From a virus: DNA of 59,994 bases. Position 1 is the first letter of the stretch; each line of letters begins with the position of its first letter. The translations under genes and the position numbers were made by a program. The notes under the pieces were generated by a model that was not told the origin of the DNA, searched no databases, and worked only from the letters and a program-made list of their open reading frames with translations. Of the stretch, positions 1-6,528 are shown piece after piece. The stretch is taken from IMG/VR virus record IMGVR_UViG_3300037459_000208, positions 1-59,994 of that record; one strand, written 5' to 3'.

Positions 1-127
1 GGGGGGGGAGGGGTCTCTTTCCCTCTCCCTCTGATCTTTATCTCCCTCTGCATCTCCTTCTGCTTAGGTCCACTTTTGTCCACACAGTCCACAGAGTCCA
101 CGGGGGTGTCAACAGGGCTGTCCACAG
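1..127. repeat. left copy of 127-bp terminal direct repeat
   Basis: Positions 1-127 are identical to 59868-59994, beginning with eight G and ending within the linker-coding part of the replication gene. The replication gene reading frame is continuous across the joint, so this is an overlap of a closed circle (127 is a usual largest assembly k-mer) rather than a proven physical terminal repeat. All features in 59868-59994 are second copies of those in 1-127. Confidence 0.97.
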
Positions 128-524
128 AGTCCACAGGGCTGTCAACGGCCTTCTCTTTGGCCCTCTTTTTCGCCTGCCATGCCGTCTTGTAAGCGCGGCG
201 ATCGTCAGGATCCCTAGAGTCCCTGTACTTTTGGTAATTCGTAATCCTCCAGCCCCAATTGCGCCCAGGGTCGAGCGGTATAATTCGTCTCCCGTCCTCA
301 TCTGGACTCCGCGAATGAGGGTCCGGAGAGGCAAGGATGCCGATTGCCCTTTCGACGTCATCAAGAGGGAGGTTGAGCCGCCTGGAGAGAGCCGGGAGCG
401 TCATGTCGACGACCCCGTCCTTCTCGGCTATGGCCAGCATGAGGACGAAGGCGAGCCGGGTGACCACGTCGACGTCCATGATAGTCCCGTCGACGATGCT
501 CGAGTACAGCTTCACAAAGGACAC
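1..524 (-). CDS. phage replication initiator-like protein, N-terminal part (continues at the right edge)
   Basis: Starts at GTG 524, with a GGGAGG Shine-Dalgarno at 535-540, and runs off the left edge; the rest is at 59354-59867, giving about 345 residues in all. The N-terminal ~105 residues look like the winged-helix domain of phage replisome-organiser proteins: a start like FVKLYSSIVDG, then LTLPALSRRLNLPLDDVE, a PDPHSRSPDEDGRR stretch and ITNYQKYRD. This is followed by a basic segment and a VDS-rich linker whose DNA is an array of GTCCAC units (68-146). The C-terminal part has a CxxC...CxxC zinc ribbon. The start overlaps the end of the upstream antitoxin gene by 13 nt. Known members bind the phage origin and recruit host helicase; the exact role here is inferred. 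Confidence 0.8.
   Translation of the reverse strand, partial: MSFVKLYSSIVDGTIMDVDVVTRLAFVLMLAIAEKDGVVDMTLPALSRRLNLPLDDVERAIGILASPDPHSRSPDEDGRRIIPLDPGRNWGWRITNYQKYRDSRDPDDRRAYKTAWQAKKRAKEKAVDSPVDSVDSPVDTPVDSVDCVDKSGPKQKEMQREIKIRGRGKETPPP
68..146. repeat. GTCCAC/GTCAAC array inside the replication gene; candidate origin
   Basis: GTCCAC occurs at 68, 78, 87, 96, 120 and 129, with GTCAAC at 108 and 141, at 9, 10 or 12 bp steps. One copy lies in TTGTCCACA (76-84), which equals the DnaA box described for high-GC actinobacteria, and another in CTGTCCACA (118-126). The array encodes the Val-Asp-rich linker of the initiator. Lambdoid phages carry their origin iterons inside the O gene in the same place, so an origin is a reasonable inference; a simple codon repeat is the alternative. 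Confidence 0.4.
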
Positions 525-724
525 GATCGGGTCGCCTCCCGGTCGAGCTCCCGTAGACGCTCGAAGTCCTCGAGGGATACGATGACAACCGCGGGCCGGT
601 TGTAGCGAGTGAGGAGGACGCTGGCACCTTCCTGGACCTTTTTCACGGTCCCCGAAAGGACGGACGGTAGCTCACGCAGGCCGATTTCTTCCATACCGAC
701 CAGGTTGTCAGACCTATTGACCAT
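512..724 (-). CDS. Phd/YefM-type antitoxin-like protein (no toxin beside it)
   Basis: 70 residues from ATG 724, preceded by AAAGGTG. The central part (SVLSGTVKKVQEGASVLLTR, then NRPAVVIVSLEDFERL) matches the Phd/YefM fold: beta strand, helix, a short strand ending in Arg, and the typical 'pAVViv..edfe.l' pattern. Such proteins bind their own operator and neutralise RelE/Doc toxins. No toxin-like ORF is adjacent: the next genes are the replication initiator downstream and a zinc protein upstream. It may be a transcription regulator of the replication operon or a decoy antitoxin against host toxins. Start by SD; a GTG nine bases upstream is possible. Confidence 0.75.
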   Translation of the reverse strand: MVNRSDNLVGMEEIGLRELPSVLSGTVKKVQEGASVLLTRYNRPAVVIVSLEDFERLRELDREATRSCPL

Positions 725-743
725 TGTCAACACCTTTGCCTAA

Positions 744-1091
744 TCATCGGTATCCGCCCTTCCAGGACGAGCGGGGAGACCTCCCGGCCCCTGGCGGCAG
801 GGAGACCGGTTCGAAAACCGACCAAGAGGCCTCTCCGCGCTCGGTCTGCAAATGCCTTCCCGTGGCCTCCGGCGTCCGGCGTTCCTCATCCGGAGTAGGA
901 GCGTGGTCCACGGTTCCGGTCTCGCTCCCCGAGGCTGCGGGGCGCGTCACGGACGGCTTCGTGATGGGTCGAGGGTGCTTGTGCTGCTCGTAGTTCACGG
1001 GAAGGTACCATTCGCCGCAGGTCCCACATCGTGCGCGCTTCTCCGTGTAGTGCCGAAGTCCGGCCTTCGGTTCGACGCCTCCGCAGGTCAT
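744..1091 (-). CDS. small zinc-finger-like protein
   Basis: 115 residues. A CGTCGEWY...YEQH..H stretch near residues 22-38 (Cys-Cys-His-His spacing) suggests one zinc knuckle; the remainder is polar and low complexity. The ATG overlaps the stop of the upstream gene (ATGA at 1088-1091), which supports the start and a shared mRNA with its neighbours. No function can be assigned. Confidence 0.6.
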   Translation of the reverse strand: MTCGGVEPKAGLRHYTEKRARCGTCGEWYLPVNYEQHKHPRPITKPSVTRPAASGSETGTVDHAPTPDEERRTPEATGRHLQTERGEASWSVFEPVSLPPGAGRSPRSSWKGGYR

Positions 1092-1444
1092 GGCAGCCGG
1101 AACCCCACGACGTCGGAGCCCTCATGGCGGTGGACCGTCAGCGGGTAGCGCCCGGCTTGAATCGTCAGAACCTCTTTGAAAAACGCTCCCAGCGAAACCG
1201 ATGCGCAGCCCGCGCCCGTCCGGGTGAGCTTCCATCCGTCCTTCGCGTCGGTTCCGGCCAGGCAGAGAAGCCGTAGATCGCGGTCGAGCAAGACGTAGAC
1301 TCTGCCGCCGGGGACGAGACCCGAGAGCTCCACGCCCCGTCGGTTGAGGATGATCCTCCCGTTGGCCGCCCTGGTGACCGTCGCCATGGGAAAGGGGCAA
1401 CACTGCTTGCCGCGAGCGGGCCGCTGGTACGTCTCCCAGGCCAT
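1088..1444 (-). CDS. unknown phage protein, 118 aa
   Basis: Start ATG 1444 is chosen because the upstream extension is low-complexity and overlaps the regulator gene. Residues near 25-60 read like a small beta-rich domain (IILNRRGVELSGL, VYVLLDRDLRLLCL). It sits second in the operon that begins with the RHH regulator and ends in the replication gene. The family is not recognised. Confidence 0.55.
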   Translation of the reverse strand: MAWETYQRPARGKQCCPFPMATVTRAANGRIILNRRGVELSGLVPGGRVYVLLDRDLRLLCLAGTDAKDGWKLTRTGAGCASVSLGAFFKEVLTIQAGRYPLTVHRHEGSDVVGFRLP

Positions 1445-1508
1445 TATGACGCCAGCTGCCCAGTCGTGTCGGCGCCGAGAAAGGCAAACCACTGCCTGGC
1501 GCCCCGCA

Positions 1509-1715
1509 TCAGGAGGCCCTGGCCGCCCCTGTCCGCTTGACGGGCACGACAGAAACGACGTTTTCGTCACTGAGATACTTCACTACCGCGGCGCGGATTG
1601 TCGCGGCCCTCGACCACACCGGACCGGATTCCCTGTTTTTCCTATCCCTGAGACTGTCGATGGCGGCGATCATCCCAGGCGGAAAACCCACGTTGATCTG
1701 TTTCATAGCATCCAT
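1509..1715 (-). CDS. ribbon-helix-helix (CopG/Arc-type) regulator, leaderless
   Basis: 68 residues. A short strand (KQINVGFPPG) is followed by helix MIAAIDSLRDRK and a second helix after SRAATIRAAVVKYL, the strand-helix-helix plan of RHH DNA-binding dimers. The first ATG lies exactly 6 nt after a -10 element and no Shine-Dalgarno precedes it, so the mRNA is probably leaderless. Tandem 11-bp pseudo-palindromes overlap the promoter, suggesting autoregulation. It heads the operon that carries the replication gene. Confidence 0.72.
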   Translation of the reverse strand: MDAMKQINVGFPPGMIAAIDSLRDRKNRESGPVWSRAATIRAAVVKYLSDENVVSVVPVKRTGAARAS

Positions 1716-1718
1716 ACA

Positions 1719-1750
1719 CCTACGATAGGACTACCATAGGCTAAAGTCAA
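1719..1750 (-). promoter_or_regulatory. promoter with tandem 11-bp operator, upstream of RHH gene
   Basis: Reading the minus strand: TTGACT (1750-1745), 17 nt, TATCGT (1727-1722), 6 nt, ATG. On the plus strand CCTACGATAGG (1719-1729) and ACTACCATAGG (1730-1740) are tandem 11-bp units, each nearly palindromic, covering the -10 and part of the spacer. Such adjacent short repeats are typical of RHH operators. Confidence 0.6.
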
Positions 1751-1852
1751 CAGGAATCTCCGGTAATCCCGGGGTGTTCTATTTCGCGCCCCGTAGGCGT
1801 CCGGAGACGAGCTTCCGGGTCATATGGAAACCGTGGTAACGTTGCGGCTGGG

Positions 1853-1945
1853 CCTGCCGAGCTTACCTCGGCAGGAGCCATTCTTGGGCGCCCAAGCGTC
1901 CCCTTCACGTCCTCCGGCTCCGGGGTTCACTTCAGCCCCGGGGCC
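1853..1945. other. cluster of three strong inverted repeats in a 326-bp gene-free gap
   Basis: Within the non-coding gap 1716-2041 there are CCTGCCGAG/CTCGGCAGG (1853-1861, 1867-1875, loop of 5), the perfect palindrome CTTGGGCGCCCAAG (1883-1896) and GGCTCCGGGG/CCCCGGGGCC (1916-1925, 1936-1945). None is followed by a clear U-tract on either strand, so they are not obvious intrinsic terminators. They lie just upstream of the replication operon. Confidence 0.6.
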
Positions 1946-2041
1946 AACCCGACCGAGCTGCGGTCGCAAGGTCCTCTTGCGGAAAAAGGGTCAGTTTGCC
2001 AAATTTCGCATACTGAAAACTTGCCCGCGCGCCGAACGGAC

Positions 2042-2938
2042 CTACTCGAGCGCCGCGTTGGTGACTCCTGGGCTTGACGAATCCAGGAGGAACTCCCAAC
2101 CCTGCCCCGTAGCGACCTCGACGACCCGAAGCTCGTAGGACCGTCCCGAGCTCAAGCCGGTGGCGGAGAACACGTAGGCGCCTCCGGGTCGCGGTTGGAC
2201 GTTGGCCAGGAGCTCCCATTTCCCGGGCGCGGAGAACCGGAAGATGACGGATCCCTCGTTCCCGCTGACGACGACGCCGTCGAGGTAGCCCATGTCGCCG
2301 TCCCTTCCCGAGCTCACGAGGAACCGGCCCGCCCTGAGGTAGCAGAGGTTGTCCTCCGACGCGTCGCATATCAGAGGGGGAGGCGAGGGGGGAACCTGGG
2401 GGGTGGCGTCACGGTCAATTTCGTATCTCAGGCCGGCGCCGTGCATCTGCACCAGTCCCTGAGGGCCGGCCGCGAACGGCGGCCGCTGACCGGCGATCTC
2501 CACGTCGAACGTCTCGCCGGAAGCTGTCGCCGGGAAGCTGGCGGAGAGATGCGGCGGCGTGCCCGAATCATAGCCGGCGGAGATCTTGAACTCTCCAGGC
2601 GCGACGTAGGTGTCGAACCCGGTCAGCTCGTGGCAAGTCACGACGTTCGGCGGGAATGAACTGGAGAAGGTGATCGTCTCCGCCGGCGCGGAGCTCGACA
2701 CGACGACATCGACGACGAAGGATAGGGGCATGACCCAATCGTTGGACAGGCACACCGTCACGCTGGTGACGGTGCCCCCGTTGGCAGTGGTGCCGAAGCC
2801 GGACATCGTGTGGTAGGAGCCATCGGGCGGCCACAGCCAGTCCAGGGAGCCATCGTAGAAGGAATCCGACCGGGCGATCAAAGGCGAGGCGGTCGCGGGG
2901 AGGAGAAAGGCGAAGATGAGCAGAGTAGCCGGCTTCAT
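2042..2938 (-). CDS. exported protein of unknown function
   Basis: 298 residues from ATG 2938, which overlaps the upstream stop (ATGA). The first ~24 residues form a Sec-type signal peptide (KPATLLIFAFLLPATASP). The mature part is Gly/Ser/Thr-rich and beta-like, with a pair CL...C. The last ~95 residues (LCYLRAGRF, a FRFSAPGKWELL stretch, FSATGLSSGRSYELRV) resemble, from memory, a C-terminal domain common in secreted proteins of Acidobacteriota-like bacteria. In a phage this is probably a host-derived accessory protein acting in the periplasm or outside the cell. Confidence 0.6.
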   Translation of the reverse strand: MKPATLLIFAFLLPATASPLIARSDSFYDGSLDWLWPPDGSYHTMSGFGTTANGGTVTSVTVCLSNDWVMPLSFVVDVVVSSSAPAETITFSSSFPPNVVTCHELTGFDTYVAPGEFKISAGYDSGTPPHLSASFPATASGETFDVEIAGQRPPFAAGPQGLVQMHGAGLRYEIDRDATPQVPPSPPPLICDASEDNLCYLRAGRFLVSSGRDGDMGYLDGVVVSGNEGSVIFRFSAPGKWELLANVQPRPGGAYVFSATGLSSGRSYELRVVEVATGQGWEFLLDSSSPGVTNAALE

Positions 2939-3207
2939 TCTCGGTTGCACCCTCGGCACTGACGGTTATACGGAAGCCGACCCAGGGCGACCGATCTTCT
3001 GACCGTTTTGAGCGTCGCCCACTTCAACACGGACTCCGTTCCACAAGCACATCTCACGATACAACGAAGGGCACACCCGGTGACCCGCCTGCCATCGGCG
3101 CCGATTTCCCTAGGCAGGATTCCGATGACTGTCCAAGAGCCCGCCCTAAGACCCAACTTCCGCCGTAGGTCGTCGGGAATTCCTGACGGGTGCTCCGCGA
3201 ACTTCAT
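2935..3207 (-). CDS. small zinc-ribbon-like protein, leaderless
   Basis: 90 residues. A sequence of the type WTVIG, then VRCACGTES and a C-terminal CRGC resembles the DNA-binding CDCG zinc module often found in phage HNH/AP2-associated proteins, but no nuclease domain follows. The ATG lies 6 nt after a -10-like hexamer without a ribosome binding site. It is co-transcribed with the exported protein downstream. Confidence 0.6.
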   Translation of the reverse strand: MKFAEHPSGIPDDLRRKLGLRAGSWTVIGILPREIGADGRRVTGCALRCIVRCACGTESVLKWATLKTVRRSVALGRLPYNRQCRGCNRE

Positions 3208-3213
3208 GCCACT

Positions 3214-3242
3214 ATCCTGTCCGCTCAGTCCCGGAGCGTCAA
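3214..3242 (-). promoter_or_regulatory. leaderless-type promoter for 3207 gene
   Basis: Minus strand: TTGACG (3242-3237), 17 nt, CAGGAT (3219-3214), 6 nt, ATG. The rest of the gap 3208-3563 shows nothing further that I can support. Confidence 0.5.
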
Positions 3243-3563
3243 GTTGCGAACGTCAAAACGGCCGAGCGATGCCCGACCGTTTCCCACTCTGGCAGATCGC
3301 CAACGACGGCGCTGCCTATCTAGCATTCAGCGTCCGGTTCACGCCGAGGTCCACCCGGATCCCTCGCCCGGTTGCGGTTCAAGCGCGTCTCTTGCACATT
3401 GCTGGCTCTCGCGTTTTCTGGTGTGGTTATCGCCCGAACCCCGGGCTATGGGTCTCATGTTCCCCGGCGTGGGGACCGGTTGGCGCTATTCTATCATGCC
3501 AAATCCCGCAGCCGTTTATCCGAGGCGCAACAACTTTTGCGACCGGACCGGGTCTAAAGGTAG

Positions 3564-3788
3564 GTGGGATCTCTGGACGCAATGATCCAGAAGGCCCAGG
3601 CGAAATTCCTGGCCGGCTGGATCTCGAAGGCCAAGGCGAAGGGCGACGAGCGCTTGCTGAGCAAGTGCTACCAGACCGCGGCCGTGCTGGATCTGTCTCA
3701 CCTCGTACCCTCACACTTTGCCCGCGGTTCGGCGCCCGGTATGACCGGCCGCGAAATCGTAAGGCGGGTGCTGGCGAGAGGACCCTGA
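3564..3788 (+). CDS. small unknown protein
   Basis: 74 residues from GTG 3564, or 68 from ATG 3582; AAAGG at 3556-3560 favours the GTG. It is helical and basic (QKAQAKFLAGWISKAKAKG). It ends 31 nt before the next gene. Function not recognised. Confidence 0.4.
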   Translation: MGSLDAMIQKAQAKFLAGWISKAKAKGDERLLSKCYQTAAVLDLSHLVPSHFARGSAPGMTGREIVRRVLARGP

Positions 3789-3839
3789 CCCACGCCCGCT
3801 CCTCAGTTAGGATACCGGGATGAGCCCGCTCCCGGTATC
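3785..3839 (+). promoter_or_regulatory. promoter plus perfect palindrome spanning a start codon
   Basis: CTGACC (3785-3790), 17 nt, TAGGAT (3808-3813), 6 nt, ATG 3820. GATACCGGG (3811-3819) and CCCGGTATC (3831-3839) are perfect 9-bp arms, with the ATG in the 11-nt loop. The palindrome overlaps the -10 and the first codons, so it could be an operator in DNA or a hairpin around the start codon in RNA. Confidence 0.55.
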
Positions 3840-4035
3840 GCCCGATCAGGTCGACGCATGGCTCGAGCTCCGCAAGTTCGCCCCAGGCGCCGCCGCTCTG
3901 GTCTTCGGAACCCTGTGGCTGTGGTGCATGCTGAGAATCATCAGGGACCACTGCGACTGGATCCACCGGGGGCGACGCGAGGCATACCTTGCCGGCCGCA
4001 AGTCGATGCGGCGCGGCGATCCAGGCGACGAGTAA
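3820..4035 (+). CDS. small single-pass membrane protein, leaderless
   Basis: 71 residues. One hydrophobic segment (PGAAALVFGTLWLWCMLRII) around residues 22-41 is followed by a basic, polar tail, predicting N-out/C-in. The ATG follows the -10 by 6 nt with no Shine-Dalgarno, and the start codon lies in the loop of a palindrome. Its function is unknown. The CGGCAC repeat array lies downstream. Confidence 0.6.
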   Translation: MSPLPVSPDQVDAWLELRKFAPGAAALVFGTLWLWCMLRIIRDHCDWIHRGRREAYLAGRKSMRRGDPGDE

Positions 4036-4131
4036 GACAGGCGCGCAGTCGAACGCGGCCCGGTTGCCCGTAGTCCCGCGGTGTTGGGACCAGCTCCAGA
4101 CGGGAAGGAACGATCTGCACGCCCGCCCAAA

Positions 4132-4274
4132 CGGCACAGGAGCGGCACACCAAACGGCACAGGAGCGGCACAGGAGCGGCACACCAAACGGCACAGGAGC
4201 GGCACACCAAACGGCACAGGAGCGGCACACCAAACGGCACAGGAGCGGCACAGGAGCGGCACACCAAACGGCAC
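4132..4274. repeat. 13-copy CGGCAC array phased at 11/12 bp
   Basis: CGGCAC starts at 4132, 4143, 4155, 4166, 4177, 4189, 4200, 4212, 4223, 4235, 4246, 4257 and 4269, so steps are 11 or 12 bp. At a higher level it is a 23-bp unit (ACCAAACGGCAC + AGGAGCGGCAC) with two extra 11-bp units. Every copy faces the same side of the helix. It lies in the gap between convergent gene ends (4035 and 4286). Iteron-type origin, partition site or operator array are the possible roles; none is proven. Confidence 0.9.
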
Positions 4275-4285
4275 AGGAGCGGGGC

Positions 4286-4732
4286 TCATGATCCACCACG
4301 CCTGGGGATTGAGTGCGGCAGGAGCGTGGGCAGCCTCTTAACGACGTTCGAGGCCCCAACCTCCTGCGCCGTCTGGCCGCCGGGAAGAACCAAGAATTCG
4401 AAGAATGCGACCCGGGCGCCGAATATCCTGTACCGTACGTTCCTGCTTTTTACATCGTGATACAGCATCGTAGACGCCTGCCGGCGGGCTGCTGCGCGGT
4501 CTTGTTTACGGGTCGGAAGTACGGGCCAGACGACGCGGAATAAGTCACCGTCCAGTGAAAATTCCATCATCATGGCCTCCCTGCCCCCCTCCCTGCCCGT
4601 AGCTTGCCGCACGACTTCGCCGCCGGACTGGACAATGAAGCGCTCGGCCTTGTCCAACCACGAGTCGAAGGACGATCGCCCGGTTTTCCAGTAGGGAAGG
4701 TCCTCGGCGAAAGGAAGATCTGCCACGGTCAT
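4286..4732 (-). CDS. conserved-looking phage protein, 148 aa
   Basis: The ATG at 4732 overlaps the upstream stop (ATGA 4729-4732). The sequence has a recognisable phage-type core: LPYWKTGRSSFDSWLDKAE, then FRVVWPVLP...AAARRQASTMLYHDVK and FFEFLVLPGG. I recall similar hypothetical proteins in phage recombination modules, but no function is established. It closes the minus-strand recombination operon just before the CGGCAC array. Confidence 0.65.
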   Translation of the reverse strand: MTVADLPFAEDLPYWKTGRSSFDSWLDKAERFIVQSGGEVVRQATGREGGREAMMMEFSLDGDLFRVVWPVLPTRKQDRAAARRQASTMLYHDVKSRNVRYRIFGARVAFFEFLVLPGGQTAQEVGASNVVKRLPTLLPHSIPRRGGS

Positions 4733-5490
4733 GGCCCCGCTCCTTCGTCCCACCGCCGGACGGTGCTTCGACCCACCCCGACTTTCTTCGCGACCTCAGA
4801 GCGTCCCATCCCTTCTCGCAAGAGCCTCAGGCCGGCTATTTTTTTCCGTGACTTTGGCCGGTTGCCATTGGGCGAGGCCGGCTTCTCGGTCTTGAGGGGG
4901 ACTCCGGAGGGCACAGCCTTCGCCATCTCCTCGGGGTCCTCGGCGCGCTTGCGCATGACCTTGAGCTCGTCGACCGCGTGCCGGGCGGTCGCCTCCGCCT
5001 CCATGAGCTTGCTCCCCTGCTCTGTGAGCTCGGCCCGTTGCCGCTCAACTTTCTCGTCGACGACGACGCCGTCCCCGTGGCCAACGGCGACCGCCGCCGC
5101 CATGATCTCAGGCAACCCGGCGACCGCCACGGCAAGAACCAGGGCGGGGATGTGGTCCGCCAACCATTCGGGGTTCGTCACGATCTCGACGCCTCCCATC
5201 TTCGGGATCCTCAGCAGACAGGCCACCGTGCCGAGGACGGTGGCCCCGAGCAGGATCACCACCCAGGCGATTGAGAGCTTGATTCGGTGGTGCTTATAGG
5301 TGGCGAGTCGCCAGGCAAGCCAGCACTGGCCACCGGTGAACGTGATAGACGTGGCCAAGGCGACGACCAGGACGACGACGAATGCCGCGCCCTCGAATCC
5401 CCTGCCGTCCAGGACGATGAAGAGGTACGCCATCCGGGGAGCGGCGACCGCGAGGGAGCAAACCACAAGCCAGGGGGCGAGACGGTTCAC
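4729..5490 (-). CDS. membrane-anchored helix-turn-helix protein
   Basis: 253 residues. The N-terminal ~150 contain about four hydrophobic segments (residues ~5-27, 35-58, 74-93, 112-136). A charged helical linker follows, and the last ~35 residues form a helix-turn-helix of resolvase/Hin type (LLREGMGRSEVAKKVGVGRS, then VRRW). A DNA-binding domain tethered to the membrane could act as a signal-dependent regulator or anchor phage DNA to the membrane. It overlaps both neighbours by ATGA, so its expression is coupled to them. Confidence 0.65.
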   Translation of the reverse strand: MNRLAPWLVVCSLAVAAPRMAYLFIVLDGRGFEGAAFVVVLVVALATSITFTGGQCWLAWRLATYKHHRIKLSIAWVVILLGATVLGTVACLLRIPKMGGVEIVTNPEWLADHIPALVLAVAVAGLPEIMAAAVAVGHGDGVVVDEKVERQRAELTEQGSKLMEAEATARHAVDELKVMRKRAEDPEEMAKAVPSGVPLKTEKPASPNGNRPKSRKKIAGLRLLREGMGRSEVAKKVGVGRSTVRRWDEGAGP

Positions 5491-5852
5491 CTTGTCTCCC
5501 CCTCTACATGCCCGGGCACGCTGTGAGCAAAGACCCGTCCACAGGGTTCATGCCGCTCCGTCTTTGCCCGCGAACGACCCAACCCTGGGACCCATACAAT
5601 CTCCCCGCAGCTTGGACATTTTTGAAGGTGGTGCGGTGCTCCGATCGTGATGTAGAGCGGCAGGGTCGGAAAGAGGCAAAGCCACACATCGTATCCGTAA
5701 CCCCGCGCCGCTGACTCCCAGTAAACACCGACCCAAAAATCGGCGAGCTCGAACTGTAAAGTGGCCGTCCAGTGCCTGCCCTCCCAGAGGTAAAGGAGGT
5801 TATAAGTCTCCCGGGTCAGAGATCTCCAATTCGACTTCGTCCCGATCGTCAT
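5487..5852 (-). CDS. unknown protein with zinc-ribbon-like tail
   Basis: 121 residues from ATG 5852 (ATGA with the upstream gene). Aromatic-rich first half (WTATLQFELADFWVGVYWES). The second half has CPSCGEIVW and later C, compatible with a zinc site. It looks like the small metadata-less proteins common in phage early operons; no function assigned. Confidence 0.6.
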   Translation of the reverse strand: MTIGTKSNWRSLTRETYNLLYLWEGRHWTATLQFELADFWVGVYWESAARGYGYDVWLCLFPTLPLYITIGAPHHLQKCPSCGEIVWVPGLGRSRAKTERHEPCGRVFAHSVPGHVEGETR

Positions 5853-6376
5853 CTCTTCACACCTAGATTCTCCCGCGCAAGATCCGTCAATTCCTCCTCT
5901 GTCTCGGCGAGCGCCGAGTCGGGGAGACTCCCGATGATCCGGTTGCACTCGCCCCGGATGTTCGTTCCTGGCGGGGCGTCCTTCTGGGCCTCAACCTCGA
6001 ACCGGATCAGGAGGTCGTCACCTTGCCAGGAGGGGTAGCACTTGGCGATCCTGTCGCCCGGATTGATGGGCAAAATCTTCCAATTCAACCCCACTTCCCC
6101 GTCGTCAAAATTGGCACCCGTCCAGATGGCTTCGACCAACCCCGCGTGCGGCTCGTCAAGAAAGTCGATGATCTCATCCAACAGGACCTCGGCGGAGTCC
6201 CACTGGGACGGGCGGATCTGCTCCGGAGCCTTCCGCTGAAGGTGGTTCCCGATCCCCCTCAGTTTGTCCCGCTCCTCGATCATCGGCTCGATCACGTCTT
6301 CCGTCGCCTCGGCGATCGGGTCGACGACTGCCAGGATTTGAAGGATGACGCGGCTGAGATGTCGTGGCGTGCTCAT
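5849..6376 (-). CDS. unknown protein, 175 aa
   Basis: Acidic, mostly helical protein (EATEDVIEPMIEERDKLRG; SAEVLLDEIIDFLDEP). No motif recognised. Only a weak ribosome binding site (GGAAAAAC) precedes ATG 6376. The 152-bp gap upstream contains an AGCCCCG/CGGGGCT inverted repeat but no clear terminator. Confidence 0.6.
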   Translation of the reverse strand: MSTPRHLSRVILQILAVVDPIAEATEDVIEPMIEERDKLRGIGNHLQRKAPEQIRPSQWDSAEVLLDEIIDFLDEPHAGLVEAIWTGANFDDGEVGLNWKILPINPGDRIAKCYPSWQGDDLLIRFEVEAQKDAPPGTNIRGECNRIIGSLPDSALAETEEELTDLARENLGVKR

Positions 6377-6528
6377 TGTTTTTCCAGTTCAATGGTTGGT
6401 AAAGATATCGTGCGCCGTTCTTTAACGCGGTTAGCCCCGGGGCATGCTGCTACCGGCGCCGCGGGGCTGCCTGAGGGTGTCTGCGTTACACATCACCTCC
6501 TGTTGAAAGATTGCTTCAAGTCAGCCGA

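Noticed and set aside
3008-3823. 271-codon plus frame
   Set aside because: Covers the promoter region, the zinc protein on the other strand and the 3564 gene in another frame; amino-acid composition is shadow-like.
4132-4274. CRISPR array
   Set aside because: The units are direct 11/23-bp tandem repeats without unique spacers.
3427-4359. 310-codon minus frame with repeated Cys/Ala/Val/Pro stretches
   Set aside because: It is produced by translating the CGGCAC repeat array and runs against better-supported genes on both sides.
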